Position numbers and translations under genes: made by a program
Notes under the pieces: model-generated
Told to the model about the DNA's origin: nothing
What the model saw: the letters and a program-made list of their open reading frames with translations, nothing else
Databases searched by the model: none
Shown: positions 15,835 through 23,663 of the stretch, in pieces
Position numbering within the stretch: the first letter of the stretch is position 1
Layout of the letters: every line of letters starts with the position of its first letter
NCBI RefSeq assembly: GCF_947631165.1
Contig: NZ_CANRKH010000012.1
Span: 1 to 64,000, forward strand
Reading direction: 5' to 3'
Length of the DNA stretch: 64,000 nucleotides
Source: an uncultured Dysosmobacter sp.
GTDB lineage: Bacteria; Bacillota; Clostridia; Oscillospirales; Oscillospiraceae

Positions 15835-15995
15835 AAGAACCGTACATAGTGTTTTATTACCGTGGCTGGGAGGAACTGCTGGCTTACACATTCCGTGGCA
15901 CATTCAAGGGGGAGGCGGAAGCTACGATCCAGCTCTTGGCGGCCGAGAATGGCGTTGACCCAAAGGACATTACTACGAAAATTGAAAGGAGATAG
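15831..15995 (+). CDS. 54-aa phage protein of unknown function
   Basis: Begins MKEPYIVFYYRGWEELLAYTF and has a helix GEAEATIQLLAAENG. The ATG at 15831 overlaps the previous stop. Strand-strand-helix pattern, no family recognised. Confidence 0.6.
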   Translation: MKEPYIVFYYRGWEELLAYTFRGTFKGEAEATIQLLAAENGVDPKDITTKIERR

Positions 15996-16002
15996 GGCCG
16001 CA

Positions 16003-16437
16003 ATGCGTGAAATCCTTTTCCGCGGCAAGCGGATTGTTGACGGAGAGTGGGCATACGGATTTCTAACCAAGACCAATGACGGAAAGGCGTATATCGGGCG
16101 CGATGAATGTACGGGCTACTGGAATTGGTCAGACACGGTAGATCCTGCTACCGTCGGGCAGTACACGGGGCTGGAAAACCAAAGCGGCCAGAAGATTTTT
16201 GAGGGGGATATCTGCGATTTCTCCGTATTCGACTATAACGATTGCGATACACAGTACCGTGGAGTGGTCGTCTACGATGGGTCCAGGTTCATGCTTTGGA
16301 AGAGCGCCGAAAGCGAGTATTTCGGAAACGACGGAGGTTTTGACCTTGATTGGGTGCTGGCCCAAGACGATGAGTTTGCGGTCAGCGGAAACCGCTGGGA
16401 CAACCCGGAACTTTTGGAGGAGGTCGACCGCGCATGA
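16003..16437 (+). CDS. YopX-family protein
   Basis: 144 aa. REILFRGKRIVDGEWAYGFL, then DPATVGQYTGLENQSGQKIFEGDI, then a GVVVYDGSRFML strand, is the standard YopX layout (beta-barrel proteins of Gram-positive phages, named from SPbeta). Biochemical role unknown. ATG 16003 is chosen because the homologous domain starts there. Confidence 0.88.
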   Translation: MREILFRGKRIVDGEWAYGFLTKTNDGKAYIGRDECTGYWNWSDTVDPATVGQYTGLENQSGQKIFEGDICDFSVFDYNDCDTQYRGVVVYDGSRFMLWKSAESEYFGNDGGFDLDWVLAQDDEFAVSGNRWDNPELLEEVDRA

Positions 16438-16826
16438 CAGCAGAAGAATTGACCCGGCAGCAGTTCGAGCAGCGCTTGGAGCAGTATCCGGGGGTGAGCT
16501 TCGACCTGTCGGACACCACAAGGTACGACAATCTCCCCGCAAAGGCCCTGGCGATGCTGTGCCGGCTGAAAGACAAAAGCAACGACTTATACCTGAAGCG
16601 GGTGGCGGCGGCCCAGGAGGTCATTGACCAGCTGGCCCGCATCGTGGGCATCAACATGGAGAACAGCGGCCTCTGGCTCTACACCCTGGATTATGACGGC
16701 AGCTCATACATCGCCCGGAAACTGGAGGAGTACATCAGCCGCGCCGGAGATAAGGCCAAGCTGAAAAGGCGGCTGGACGAGCTGGAGAATGAAAACCGCG
16801 TCTTGCGGTCACTGCTGCAAAAGTGA
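16434..16826 (+). CDS. Phage protein with C-terminal coiled coil
   Basis: 130 aa. The N-terminal part contains TRQQFEQRLEQYPGVSFDLSD and the C-terminus is a clear heptad region (KAKLKRRLDELENENRVLRS). Overlaps yopX by ATGA. Function unknown. Confidence 0.6.
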   Translation: MTAEELTRQQFEQRLEQYPGVSFDLSDTTRYDNLPAKALAMLCRLKDKSNDLYLKRVAAAQEVIDQLARIVGINMENSGLWLYTLDYDGSSYIARKLEEYISRAGDKAKLKRRLDELENENRVLRSLLQK

Positions 16827-16838
16827 GGAGGCGATAAA

Positions 16839-17066
16839 ATGGCGGGACGGAAGAAAAAGCCCTGCGAGTGGTGCGAACAGGAGCAAATTATCCAGACGGA
16901 ATATGGTGCCCCGAATGTTTCCGGCCAGCTGGAGGTTTACCCGGACAACTGCCTGATGGCCGTCTGCTTCCAGGGGCTCAGCGATGACGGGGCCATGACC
17001 CATGAGGAAACTTTCGACATCCCCATGCACTTCTGCCCGAACTGCGGCCGAAAGCTGGGCTGGTGA
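16839..17066 (+). CDS. Small zinc-ribbon protein
   Basis: 75 aa with CEWC near the start and CPNCGRKLGW at the end, a two-CxxC zinc ribbon separated by a beta-rich middle. Such HFCPNCGRKL tails are very common in Firmicutes phages. Preceded by GAGGAGGCG. Confidence 0.7.
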   Translation: MAGRKKKPCEWCEQEQIIQTEYGAPNVSGQLEVYPDNCLMAVCFQGLSDDGAMTHEETFDIPMHFCPNCGRKLGW

Positions 17067-17083
17067 CAGGAGGTGCCAAGAGA

Positions 17084-17449
17084 ATGGATAGCGTTATCTG
17101 CAATAAGTGCGGGGAGCTGTTTTTCCCCGCTGAACAGAGGCTTCAACAGATAGAGGCCGGGGATCTCCAGGTGCAGTTTTTTGAGTGCCCCTACTGCCTG
17201 GCCAAATATCAGGTGATTACCACAGACCCCATGATGCGCGAGCTGATAGCCGCGCGGCAGAGCTGGCAGCGGCAGATCCGGCTCGCGCAGGGGAAGCACT
17301 TCCGCCAAAGCACGATTGAGCGGTATGAGCGGGAGATTGAAAAAATCAAGACCCAGCAGAAAAAGCTTCTGCCCGCGCTGAAACGGCGCGGCGCAGAAGT
17401 GCTGCGGGCCACCGAGGAGGATACTCATGGCAGGGAAGAAACAGTATAA
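17084..17449 (+). CDS. Zinc-ribbon and coiled-coil protein
   Basis: 121 aa from ATG 17084 (8 nt after AGGAGGTG). Four cysteines (CNKCGE and CPYC) form a ribbon in the first 45 residues; the rest is a basic helix with ERYEREIEKIKTQQKKLL. Overlaps the J-domain gene by 23 bp. Function unknown. Confidence 0.62.
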   Translation: MDSVICNKCGELFFPAEQRLQQIEAGDLQVQFFECPYCLAKYQVITTDPMMRELIAARQSWQRQIRLAQGKHFRQSTIERYEREIEKIKTQQKKLLPALKRRGAEVLRATEEDTHGREETV

Positions 17450-17954
17450 CGGCGACTTGGACTTCTTTGAGCGGAAGCTGGGCCGCGTGATGGAACGGCT
17501 TGGCGTCGAAAAATACCAATGGGACTGGAGCCAGAGCCGCGCGGGGGCGACCTGCTGGGTGGAGATGCGCTATGGTGCCTCCGCCTACCGATTCGAGAAT
17601 TCATCGCGGAAGTCCTCGGAGTGTGGGCGCGGCCTGATCTATGCCTCCGACCTGCTTGCCTCCATCGTCTACTCCCTGGAGGGGCTGGCCCGCGCGGTGG
17701 AGCAGGGCATCTTCACGCTGGACATGCTGCTGGTTGGCGTCCCTGCTCTCCCGGCAGCGCACGACCTGGAGCCGTGCTTCGTGGCCCTTGGATTCTCCGA
17801 GCGCCCTACCAGCGTCGAGGAGGTCAAGAGGCAGTTTAACAGGTTGGCCAAGGTTACGCACCCCGATATGGGCGGGGACGGCAAAGCGTTTGCGGCGCTC
17901 AGCGACAACTACCAAGCCTGCCTGGAGCTTGTGAAGGAGGGTGGCGAACGATGA
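17427..17954 (+). CDS. Phage J-domain (DnaJ-like) protein
   Basis: 175 aa. Residues 1-115 form an uncharacterised N-terminal domain. The C-terminus (about 120-172) is a J-domain: ALGFSERPTSVEEVKRQFNRLAKVTHPDMGGD with the essential HPD and FAALSDNYQACL after it. It should recruit host DnaK (Hsp70) for a phage step such as replication-complex remodelling or folding. The N-terminal part would supply target choice. Confidence 0.8.
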   Translation: MAGKKQYNGDLDFFERKLGRVMERLGVEKYQWDWSQSRAGATCWVEMRYGASAYRFENSSRKSSECGRGLIYASDLLASIVYSLEGLARAVEQGIFTLDMLLVGVPALPAAHDLEPCFVALGFSERPTSVEEVKRQFNRLAKVTHPDMGGDGKAFAALSDNYQACLELVKEGGER

Positions 17955-18250
17955 CGAGGAAGAAAAAGCGTAGGCAGATGCAGCAGCGGGCGCCGGAGCT
18001 GGAGCCGGAAATCCAGGCGGAAACCCCAAAGGCCACGCCGGCCGCGCCAATCCTGGCGAGCCGCCATGTGCGCGTCGGAGATGTCGTCCTCCGCAAGCCG
18101 CTCACCATCTCCCCGTCTGCGGACAAGGACGGGGCGCGGGTACTCCGGGGCACGGTGGTCTGGGTGCACCCTAAAGGCCGATTCCATGTCGTGGAGTTTG
18201 GCGAGGGGGCCAGCGCCGTCCGGGAGAGCTTCGCGGGGGTGGAACGGTAA
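17951..18250 (+). CDS. Small basic phage protein of unknown function
   Basis: 99 aa. A lysine/arginine-rich start (RKKKRRQMQQRAPELEPE) is followed by a compact beta-rich C-terminal part with VVWVHPKGRFHVVEFG. ATGA overlap with the J-domain gene. No family recognised. Confidence 0.6.
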   Translation: MTRKKKRRQMQQRAPELEPEIQAETPKATPAAPILASRHVRVGDVVLRKPLTISPSADKDGARVLRGTVVWVHPKGRFHVVEFGEGASAVRESFAGVER

Positions 18251-18429
18251 TGCTGGTCATCACCATTCATGTCAACCGCCCCGCCGGCCAGGCCATAGGC
18301 ATCAAGGAGCAGATCGCGCAGGACTTGGAGAAATACGGGGATACCCGCGTCGTGTCTGTTGAGGAAATTGCGCCCCAGCAGATGCAGATGCAGATGGAGA
18401 TCCCGCTTGGAGGGAAGAAATATGGCTAA
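18250..18429 (+). CDS. 59-aa phage protein
   Basis: Starts in a TAATG overlap. VITIHVNRPAGQAIGIKEQIAQ looks like strand then helix, and the end repeats QM three times (MQMQM). Overlaps the next start by 8 bp. Function unknown. Confidence 0.6.
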   Translation: MLVITIHVNRPAGQAIGIKEQIAQDLEKYGDTRVVSVEEIAPQQMQMQMEIPLGGKKYG

Positions 18430-18676
18430 GAGTTATTGCCGCGGCTGCGGCGCTGAAATCATCTGGGTCAAGACCACGGCCGGAAAGAGTATGCCATGCG
18501 ACCCGCGCCTGATTCCGTTCCGGGCGGTGGCCGGCGGCAAAGAGCGGGCCGTCACGATGGACGGCAAGGTTATCAGCTGCGAGCTGCGGCCCATGCGCGG
18601 CGGGGTGACCGACTTTGGGTATGTGCCGCACTTCGCCACCTGTCCGCAGGCGAGGAAATTCAGCAAGAGGAAGTAA
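18422..18676 (+). CDS. Small zinc-finger protein
   Basis: 84 aa from ATG 18422, preceded by GGAGGGAAGAAAT. CRGCGAE at the start with CDP and later HFATCPQARKF supply possible zinc ligands; GKSMPCDPRL is typical of small phage and helicase-associated zinc fingers. Function unknown. Confidence 0.65.
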   Translation: MAKSYCRGCGAEIIWVKTTAGKSMPCDPRLIPFRAVAGGKERAVTMDGKVISCELRPMRGGVTDFGYVPHFATCPQARKFSKRK

Positions 18677-18697
18677 TCAACAGGGGGGCAAGCCACA

Positions 18698-19090
18698 ATG
18701 ACGCTACAACGATTGAACGAGCATTTTGAATTGAGAATACGGCTGGCAAAGGCTCAGGAGATGTTGGAGTCTTTGCGGGCTGCGGCTTGCCCCGGGGCGG
18801 CTGTTCTGACCGGCATGCCCCATGCCCCAGGCGTAAAGGATAAGGTCGGCGACCTGGCGGCGGAGATTGCCGACATGGACGCGCGCATCGAGTACCTGGA
18901 GGCGGAAATCAAGCAGGACGAGCGGGAGATCCTGGAGTACATACGCGCCATCGACGACGACCAGCTCCGTCTTATCTTCCGGCTGCGCTTTATTCGCTGC
19001 CTCACCTGGGGAGAGGTCGCGTCCGTCATCGGAGGGCGGAACACGGAGGACGCAGTCAAATCCGCCTGCTACCGATACCTCTCCCCGTAA
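18698..19090 (+). CDS. Sigma-like late transcription regulator (DUF1492/ArpU type)
   Basis: 130 aa. A long central helix with EIADMDARIEYLEAEIKQDE is followed by a sigma-70 region-4-like helix-turn-helix: IDDDQLRLIFRLRF, CLTWGEVASVIGG. Proteins of this type end the early operon of many Gram-positive phages and switch on late genes, like RinA or ArpU. The next 230 bp hold a promoter and terminator that could be its target. Confidence 0.75.
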   Translation: MTLQRLNEHFELRIRLAKAQEMLESLRAAACPGAAVLTGMPHAPGVKDKVGDLAAEIADMDARIEYLEAEIKQDEREILEYIRAIDDDQLRLIFRLRFIRCLTWGEVASVIGGRNTEDAVKSACYRYLSP

Positions 19091-19120
19091 AAGTTGCAAC
19101 GGCCTGACGCGCCGTGACGC

Positions 19121-19150
19121 TTGCAAACGCCGTATCCTGTGTGCTATGGT
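19121..19150 (+). promoter_or_regulatory. Candidate late promoter
   Basis: TTGCAA (19121-19126), 18-bp spacer, TATGGT (19145-19150). A GTTGCAAC palindrome sits at 19093-19100, about 20 bp upstream. Followed within about 30 bp by a terminator, an arrangement like lambda pR'-tR'. The rest of the 19091-19327 gap holds only that terminator and two ribosome binding sites. Confidence 0.5.
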
Positions 19151-19177
19151 AAGCTCGTTAAATCCTAAATCAAGCCA

Positions 19178-19213
19178 GGCGGTCACCCCTCCGGGGGTGG
19201 CCGTCATTCTTTT
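19178..19213 (+). terminator. Terminator between early and late regions
   Basis: GGCGGTCACCCC and GGGGTGGCCGTC pair with two G-U wobbles around a short loop, followed by ATTCTTTT. It would end the early operon, and also short transcripts from the promoter just upstream unless antitermination occurs. Confidence 0.75.
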
Positions 19214-19327
19214 GGAAAGGAGGTTTTGGCCGTCGCGTTTCTCCTTTGCGCGGCGACCCGGTCCAATGCCGGCTCCAATCGCCAAACGGCGCCGGTGGTG
19301 GATACGCCAAAAAAGGAGGAAAGTTTT

Positions 19328-20320
19328 GTGCTTTCACAAATCAAGCAACGATTCAAGGAAAATCCGTCGCTGTACTACTCCATGAGCATAGCGGCGACCT
19401 GGGCCAATGCCGGCTCCCTTATCAACGGCATGGCCATGTCCCACGATTACGGCATTCTCCCCTTCCTGCTCTGGGCGCTGGGAAACACCCTGGCCTGCAT
19501 CGTGTTCGGCCTGCTGGCGCCGGCCATTCCGAAGCTCCGGGAGGTATTCCGCAGCAGGCCGATGAAGATCATCGTCGGGCTGATGTGCCCCTTCCAGTGC
19601 TGGGTGAGTATGAACGGAATCCAGAGCGTATTTTCGGACACCGACCTGGGCGGCAAATTCGGCATCGCTGTGGCGTTGCTGTTTGCCGTCTTTTTCGTGG
19701 TGCTGCTGTTCCGCTTTGGCATGGTGCGGAATATCCTGACCGACCATGTCAGCTGGGCGCTGGTGTATGTCCTGGTGGCCGGCGTGACGGCTGCGGCTAT
19801 CATCGCATCTCACGGGAACATGCTGCACCTGGCCTGGGGCGCTGAGAATATCGGCACCGGCATCAAGAACTGCCTGCTGCTGATCCCCGGCGCGTTCCTC
19901 TACCCGTACTACTTCGAGATCCTGGACTACAATGACAGGAACGAGGACGGGACGGCCAAAATCAATGTCCGGCGCGCCTTCGTCAACGGCGGGCTGCTGT
20001 TCGGTGTCTACCTGGTCTTTATCTTCATCATGAGCTGGACCAGCTTCTCCCCGGCGCTGAATATCGCCAAGGCCGTCCTCGTGACGCTGATCGCCATATC
20101 CTCCCTGTCCTCCTTCCAGTACAGCATCTACCTGGTATTCGGGCGGAAGCTGGGGCTGGCGGTGAATGTGGCTGCGGTGGCGCTGTGGCAATTCCTAATT
20201 CCGCTCGGCGTCCTGGGGGCATGGTCACTCATGGCCACGATCCGCGTCTACATCGTCCTGGCGGCCATCGCCGCCGCCCTCGTCTGGCACATGGCCAGCA
20301 GAAAGGCGGTGCGCGCATGA
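19328..20320 (+). CDS. Polytopic membrane protein, possible LeuT-fold transporter
   Basis: 330 aa with about 9-10 hydrophobic helices. The first, ATWANAGSLINGMAMSHDYG, with a small-residue break, resembles TM1 of sodium/solute symporters of the LeuT-fold (APC/SSS) superfamily. The GTG at 19328 lies 7 nt after AAAGGAGGA; an in-frame TTG at 19226 is less likely. First gene of a five-gene block, with ATGA coupling to a PP-loop ATPase. Multi-helix transporters are rare in phages. The transported substrate is unknown. Confidence 0.7.
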   Translation: MLSQIKQRFKENPSLYYSMSIAATWANAGSLINGMAMSHDYGILPFLLWALGNTLACIVFGLLAPAIPKLREVFRSRPMKIIVGLMCPFQCWVSMNGIQSVFSDTDLGGKFGIAVALLFAVFFVVLLFRFGMVRNILTDHVSWALVYVLVAGVTAAAIIASHGNMLHLAWGAENIGTGIKNCLLLIPGAFLYPYYFEILDYNDRNEDGTAKINVRRAFVNGGLLFGVYLVFIFIMSWTSFSPALNIAKAVLVTLIAISSLSSFQYSIYLVFGRKLGLAVNVAAVALWQFLIPLGVLGAWSLMATIRVYIVLAAIAAALVWHMASRKAVRA

Positions 20321-21102
20321 AAATCGTACTCGGACGGAAGCAGCGCATCGAAAATGACCGCTGGATCAATGCCATGGAGCATATCGAGGAGCTGGTGTCC
20401 CGGGAAGAACTTGACAGCGCCGTTGCAACGGCTCAGGAGGCCATTAAAGCGGCGACGGCGGGTAAGAATGTGGCCTACTGCTGGAGCGGAGGAAAGGACA
20501 GTATCGTCCTCTCTGACATCTGCCGGGAGGTCGGCATCACCGCCTGTATGTTCGCGCATACCGAGCTGGAGTACCCCGCTTTCCTGGACTGGTGCCTCAC
20601 CCACAAGCCCGAGGGCTGCGAGGTCATCAATACCGGGCAGGACTTGGAATGGCTCGCGTCCCGGCAGTCCATGATATTCCCCAAGGGGCGCGAGCTGAAT
20701 CGGTGGTACGCCATCGTCCAGCGGGCGGCGTTCACCAAGTATTTCTTCGACCACAAGCTGGACATGATCCTGGTCGGCCACCGCAAGGCGGACGGGAATG
20801 TGGTCGGCGCCGGCAATGTAATCCACAAGAACTCCGGCGAGGTGCGCTATGCGCCCCTGGCCGACTGGCCACATGAGATGGTGCTGGCCTATGTCCATTA
20901 CCACGGCCTGGAGCTGCCTCCCATCTATGGGTGGAAGAACGGCTTTAAGTGCGGCACGCACCCCTGGCCGTCCCGCATGTATATGCAGAGCGTGGAACAG
21001 GGCTACCGCGAGGTCTACGAGATTGACCCGTCCATCGTCATCAACGCCGCTGCCCGCCTGTCGAGTGCGCGTCACTTCCTGGAGGGGGTGACCGGCGAAT
21101 GA
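20317..21102 (+). CDS. PP-loop ATPase (PAPS reductase/adenine nucleotide alpha-hydrolase family)
   Basis: 261 aa. The PP-loop is YCWSGGKDSIVLSD near residue 48. AHTELEYPAFLDWC and VGHRKADGN follow as in PAPS reductase-like proteins, which adenylate or reduce substrates with sulfur chemistry. ATGA overlaps link it to the membrane protein before it and to a ParB-fold protein after it. The same order (PP-loop then ParB) recurs in the next two genes. Confidence 0.8.
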   Translation: MKIVLGRKQRIENDRWINAMEHIEELVSREELDSAVATAQEAIKAATAGKNVAYCWSGGKDSIVLSDICREVGITACMFAHTELEYPAFLDWCLTHKPEGCEVINTGQDLEWLASRQSMIFPKGRELNRWYAIVQRAAFTKYFFDHKLDMILVGHRKADGNVVGAGNVIHKNSGEVRYAPLADWPHEMVLAYVHYHGLELPPIYGWKNGFKCGTHPWPSRMYMQSVEQGYREVYEIDPSIVINAAARLSSARHFLEGVTGE

Positions 21103-21698
21103 AAGTCGTGGTCAAGAAGCTCGCGGACTTGAAGCGGCCGCCCAAGAACACGCGCATGCACACCGATAAGCAGCTGGCCGAGTTCCGGCGCTCCGTGGAG
21201 ATGTTCGGGCAGATCCGGCCCATCGTGGTGGACGAGAACAATGTCATGCTGGCCGGCAACGGCCTGTATGAAACGCTGCTCTCCCTTGGCAAGACCGAGG
21301 CGGACTGCTATGTTGTCACCGGCCTGACCGAGAACGAGAAGAAAAAGCTCATGCTGGCGGACAACCGCATCTTCGACCTGGGCGTAGACGATATGTCTGT
21401 CTTTGATGCCTTCATCGCGGAGCTGGGTGACGACCTGGATGTTCCCGGATACGATGACGACCTGCTGCGCTCCCTGGTGGCCGATGCCGGAGAAGTCGAG
21501 GAGATGATGGCCGGCTATGGCACCGTAGACGAGGAACGCCGGGAGCAGATCAGGAGCGCCGGCGAAACCATGCGCCGGCAGGAAGAGGCTGCGGCTCCAG
21601 AGCCCGCCCCGGCAGTCCCGGCCGGCGAGGGCGACAGCCAGGGCCAGGCTGGCCGCTGTGTCATCTGCCCGAAGTGCGGTGAGCGGATATGGCTGTAA
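21099..21698 (+). CDS. ParB-fold protein with C-terminal zinc ribbon
   Basis: 199 aa. ParB/sulfiredoxin-like N-terminal domain: KKLADLKRPPKNTRMHTDKQ, FGQIRPIVVDENNVMLAGNGLYETL, EKKKLMLADNRI. After an acidic Ala/Pro linker it ends in CVICPKCGERIWL, a partial zinc-ribbon. There is no helix-turn-helix as in true ParB. ATGA-coupled to the PP-loop gene upstream. Confidence 0.8.
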   Translation: MKVVVKKLADLKRPPKNTRMHTDKQLAEFRRSVEMFGQIRPIVVDENNVMLAGNGLYETLLSLGKTEADCYVVTGLTENEKKKLMLADNRIFDLGVDDMSVFDAFIAELGDDLDVPGYDDDLLRSLVADAGEVEEMMAGYGTVDEERREQIRSAGETMRRQEEAAAPEPAPAVPAGEGDSQGQAGRCVICPKCGERIWL

Positions 21699-22852
21699 AG
21701 AGAGCCAGGGCAGCCATGAGCTGCGTGGACGCTGCATTCCTGCGCGTCAAAAATGTGTTCTCCAACGGCCTGCCGGTCTACATGAGCTTTTCCGGGGGCA
21801 AGGACTCCATCTGCATGGCGGATGTGGTCTACAAGCTGATCCAGCGCGGGGAAATCGACCCCGCCCAGCTGACCCTTATCTTCATCGACGAGGAGGCCAT
21901 CTACGACTGCGTTATCGACATGACGATGCAGTGGCGCAAAAAGTTCCTCCTGACCGGCGCCAAGTTCCGCTGGTATTGCCTCCCGCTGAAACAGGTGTCC
22001 TGCTTCAATCAGCTCACCAATGACGAGAGCTGGATCACCTGGGAGCCGGGGAAGGAATCGGTCTGGGTGCGGCAGCCGCCGCCCTTTGCCATCAGGTCAG
22101 ACCCGCACCTCTCCGGCGTCGGGAAGATGAACTACCAATCCTTTTTGCCCCATGTGACCAAGGACGGCATTATGATGACCGGGGTGCGCGCCGCCGAATC
22201 GGTGCAGCGCCTCCAGTACATGTCCAACCTGGGCATCGGCCGTCCGGGGATCACCGGGACGAACACCATCTACCCCATCTACGACTGGAAGGACAACGAC
22301 ATCTGGCTCTATATCCGGGACAACCATCTGGACATCCCGGAAGCCTACCTCTGGCTGTATCAGAGCGGCGTCAGCCGACCGGCGCTGCGCATCTCCAATT
22401 TCTTCGGCATCGACAGCCTCCAGGGCCTCCGCCATGTGGCGGAAACAGATCCGAAGCTCTGGGCGCAAATCGAGAAGCGCGAGCCGAACGCCTATATGAC
22501 CCTGCTCTACTGGGACAGCGAGCTTTATAAGCGCAGCACCCGGAAGCGCACCAAGAGCGAGGGCCAGGACGACAAGGACTACAAAGAGCTGGTCCGAAAA
22601 ATGCTCTTTGAGGACTACGCCAAGCTGTTCACCAATCCCACCACCAGGAATGTGTGCCAGCGGTATCGCCGCTGCTACACGAAAATCGACGGCATAGCCC
22701 GGCCACGCGATTACAGGAAGATGCACGATGCCCTTATCGCGGGCGACCCCAAACTGCGCACCCTCCGCGCCATCTATCAGGATGTGTATGGAGCCTATGC
22801 GGACTACGCCAAGAAATTCCGCGTGCAGGAAGGGGGTGGACAGAATGGCTGA
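21689..22852 (+). CDS. IbrA-like PP-loop protein (DUF3440/PAPS reductase family)
   Basis: 387 aa. The PP-loop is SFSGGKDSICMADVV near residue 35, then LIFIDEEAIYDCVIDM and FRWYCLPLKQ, and GVRAAESVQRL in the middle. This matches the IbrA group, which in E. coli is paired with the ParB-domain protein IbrB. The next gene is such a ParB-domain protein, overlapping by 8 bp. Biochemical activity of IbrA proteins is not established. Confidence 0.8.
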   Translation: MAVKRARAAMSCVDAAFLRVKNVFSNGLPVYMSFSGGKDSICMADVVYKLIQRGEIDPAQLTLIFIDEEAIYDCVIDMTMQWRKKFLLTGAKFRWYCLPLKQVSCFNQLTNDESWITWEPGKESVWVRQPPPFAIRSDPHLSGVGKMNYQSFLPHVTKDGIMMTGVRAAESVQRLQYMSNLGIGRPGITGTNTIYPIYDWKDNDIWLYIRDNHLDIPEAYLWLYQSGVSRPALRISNFFGIDSLQGLRHVAETDPKLWAQIEKREPNAYMTLLYWDSELYKRSTRKRTKSEGQDDKDYKELVRKMLFEDYAKLFTNPTTRNVCQRYRRCYTKIDGIARPRDYRKMHDALIAGDPKLRTLRAIYQDVYGAYADYAKKFRVQEGGGQNG

Positions 22853-23366
22853 GATGGATCTGTTCGCCCCGCTCGGCTCGCTCCAATGGGTAGACCATGA
22901 CCAGCTGCGCGCCAATGACTACAACCCCAACAAGGTCAGCGAGGATAACCTGGCCCTGCTGGTGCAGTCAATCCTCACCAACGGCTGGACGCTGCCCATC
23001 GTTGTCCGACCCGACTTCACAATCATCGACGGCTTCCACCGCTGGACAGTCGCAGGGCGAGAGCCGCTGCGCACGAAGCTGGGCGGCAAAGTCCCTGTGG
23101 TCATCGTGACCCATGAGGACGAGGCCGAAGATATGTACGGCACCATCACGCACAACCGCGCGCGTGGTACGCATCTGCTGGAGCCTATGAAAGCTATCGT
23201 CAAGAAGCTTATGGCCGAAGGCAAAGATGTCAAAGAGATAGGGCGTCAACTGGGTATGCGCCCAGAGGAAATATTCCGACTGTCCGACTTCTCCAAAGAC
23301 GACTTCATTCGCCTCATGGCCAAAGGCACAACATACAGTAGGGCGGAGATTATCACGCGGGTATAG
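22845..23366 (+). CDS. IbrB-like ParB-domain protein
   Basis: 173 aa from ATG 22845. ParB-domain features: WVDHDQLRANDYNPNKVSED, LPIVVRPDFTIIDGFHRW, then HEDEAEDMYGTITHNRARG and a helix-turn-helix-like KEIGRQLGMRPEEIFRLSDF. Pairs with the IbrA-like gene before it. Last gene of the transporter/PP-loop/ParB block. Confidence 0.8.
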   Translation: MAEMDLFAPLGSLQWVDHDQLRANDYNPNKVSEDNLALLVQSILTNGWTLPIVVRPDFTIIDGFHRWTVAGREPLRTKLGGKVPVVIVTHEDEAEDMYGTITHNRARGTHLLEPMKAIVKKLMAEGKDVKEIGRQLGMRPEEIFRLSDFSKDDFIRLMAKGTTYSRAEIITRV

Positions 23367-23663
23367 GCCCATGGCCCCGGCACGCGCCCTGCCAGCCCGC
23401 AGGAGACGCGCTGCTCTGCGTCATAGGCGAGAACACGCAGACGCAGGCAAAACCCCTCTGAGTGCCTTTTATCGGCGTTGCAACGAGCCGCAAAAGGTAC
23501 TGTGACACCCCCGGCCCCTAAGCCGCGGGCGCGTCGACCCCAAAAAACGCTCAGTTAGTAGGGAAAATTTCCGGCATTTCGTTACGCCGGAACAGGTATC
23601 AAGAGAGGAACCCGCGAAGGTCTTACGGCTTTCGCGGGTTTTCTCTGGAAAGGAGTTTGATAT
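23367..23663. other. 297-bp non-coding region before terminase
   Basis: Contains one GTTGCAAC palindrome (23477-23484), an inverted repeat TTCCGGC/GCCGGAA (23569-23592) and a terminator (23609-23646). No ORF with a ribosome site. A region just upstream of the small terminase gene is where cos or pac sites usually lie, but no end sequence can be identified from one copy. Confidence 0.5.
23609..23646 (+). terminator. Terminator upstream of terminase genes
   Basis: AACCCGCGAA (23609-23618) and TTCGCGGGTT (23631-23640) form a 10-bp stem with a 12-nt loop, running into TTTTCT. It separates the transporter/PP-loop/ParB block from the structural genes. Confidence 0.8.

Noticed and set aside
20317-23366. 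Dnd/Ssp phosphorothioation system or sulfate assimilation genes
   Set aside because: Only PP-loop and ParB-type proteins are present; no DndA, DndD, DndE, SspD or sulfate transport and reduction partners are seen.
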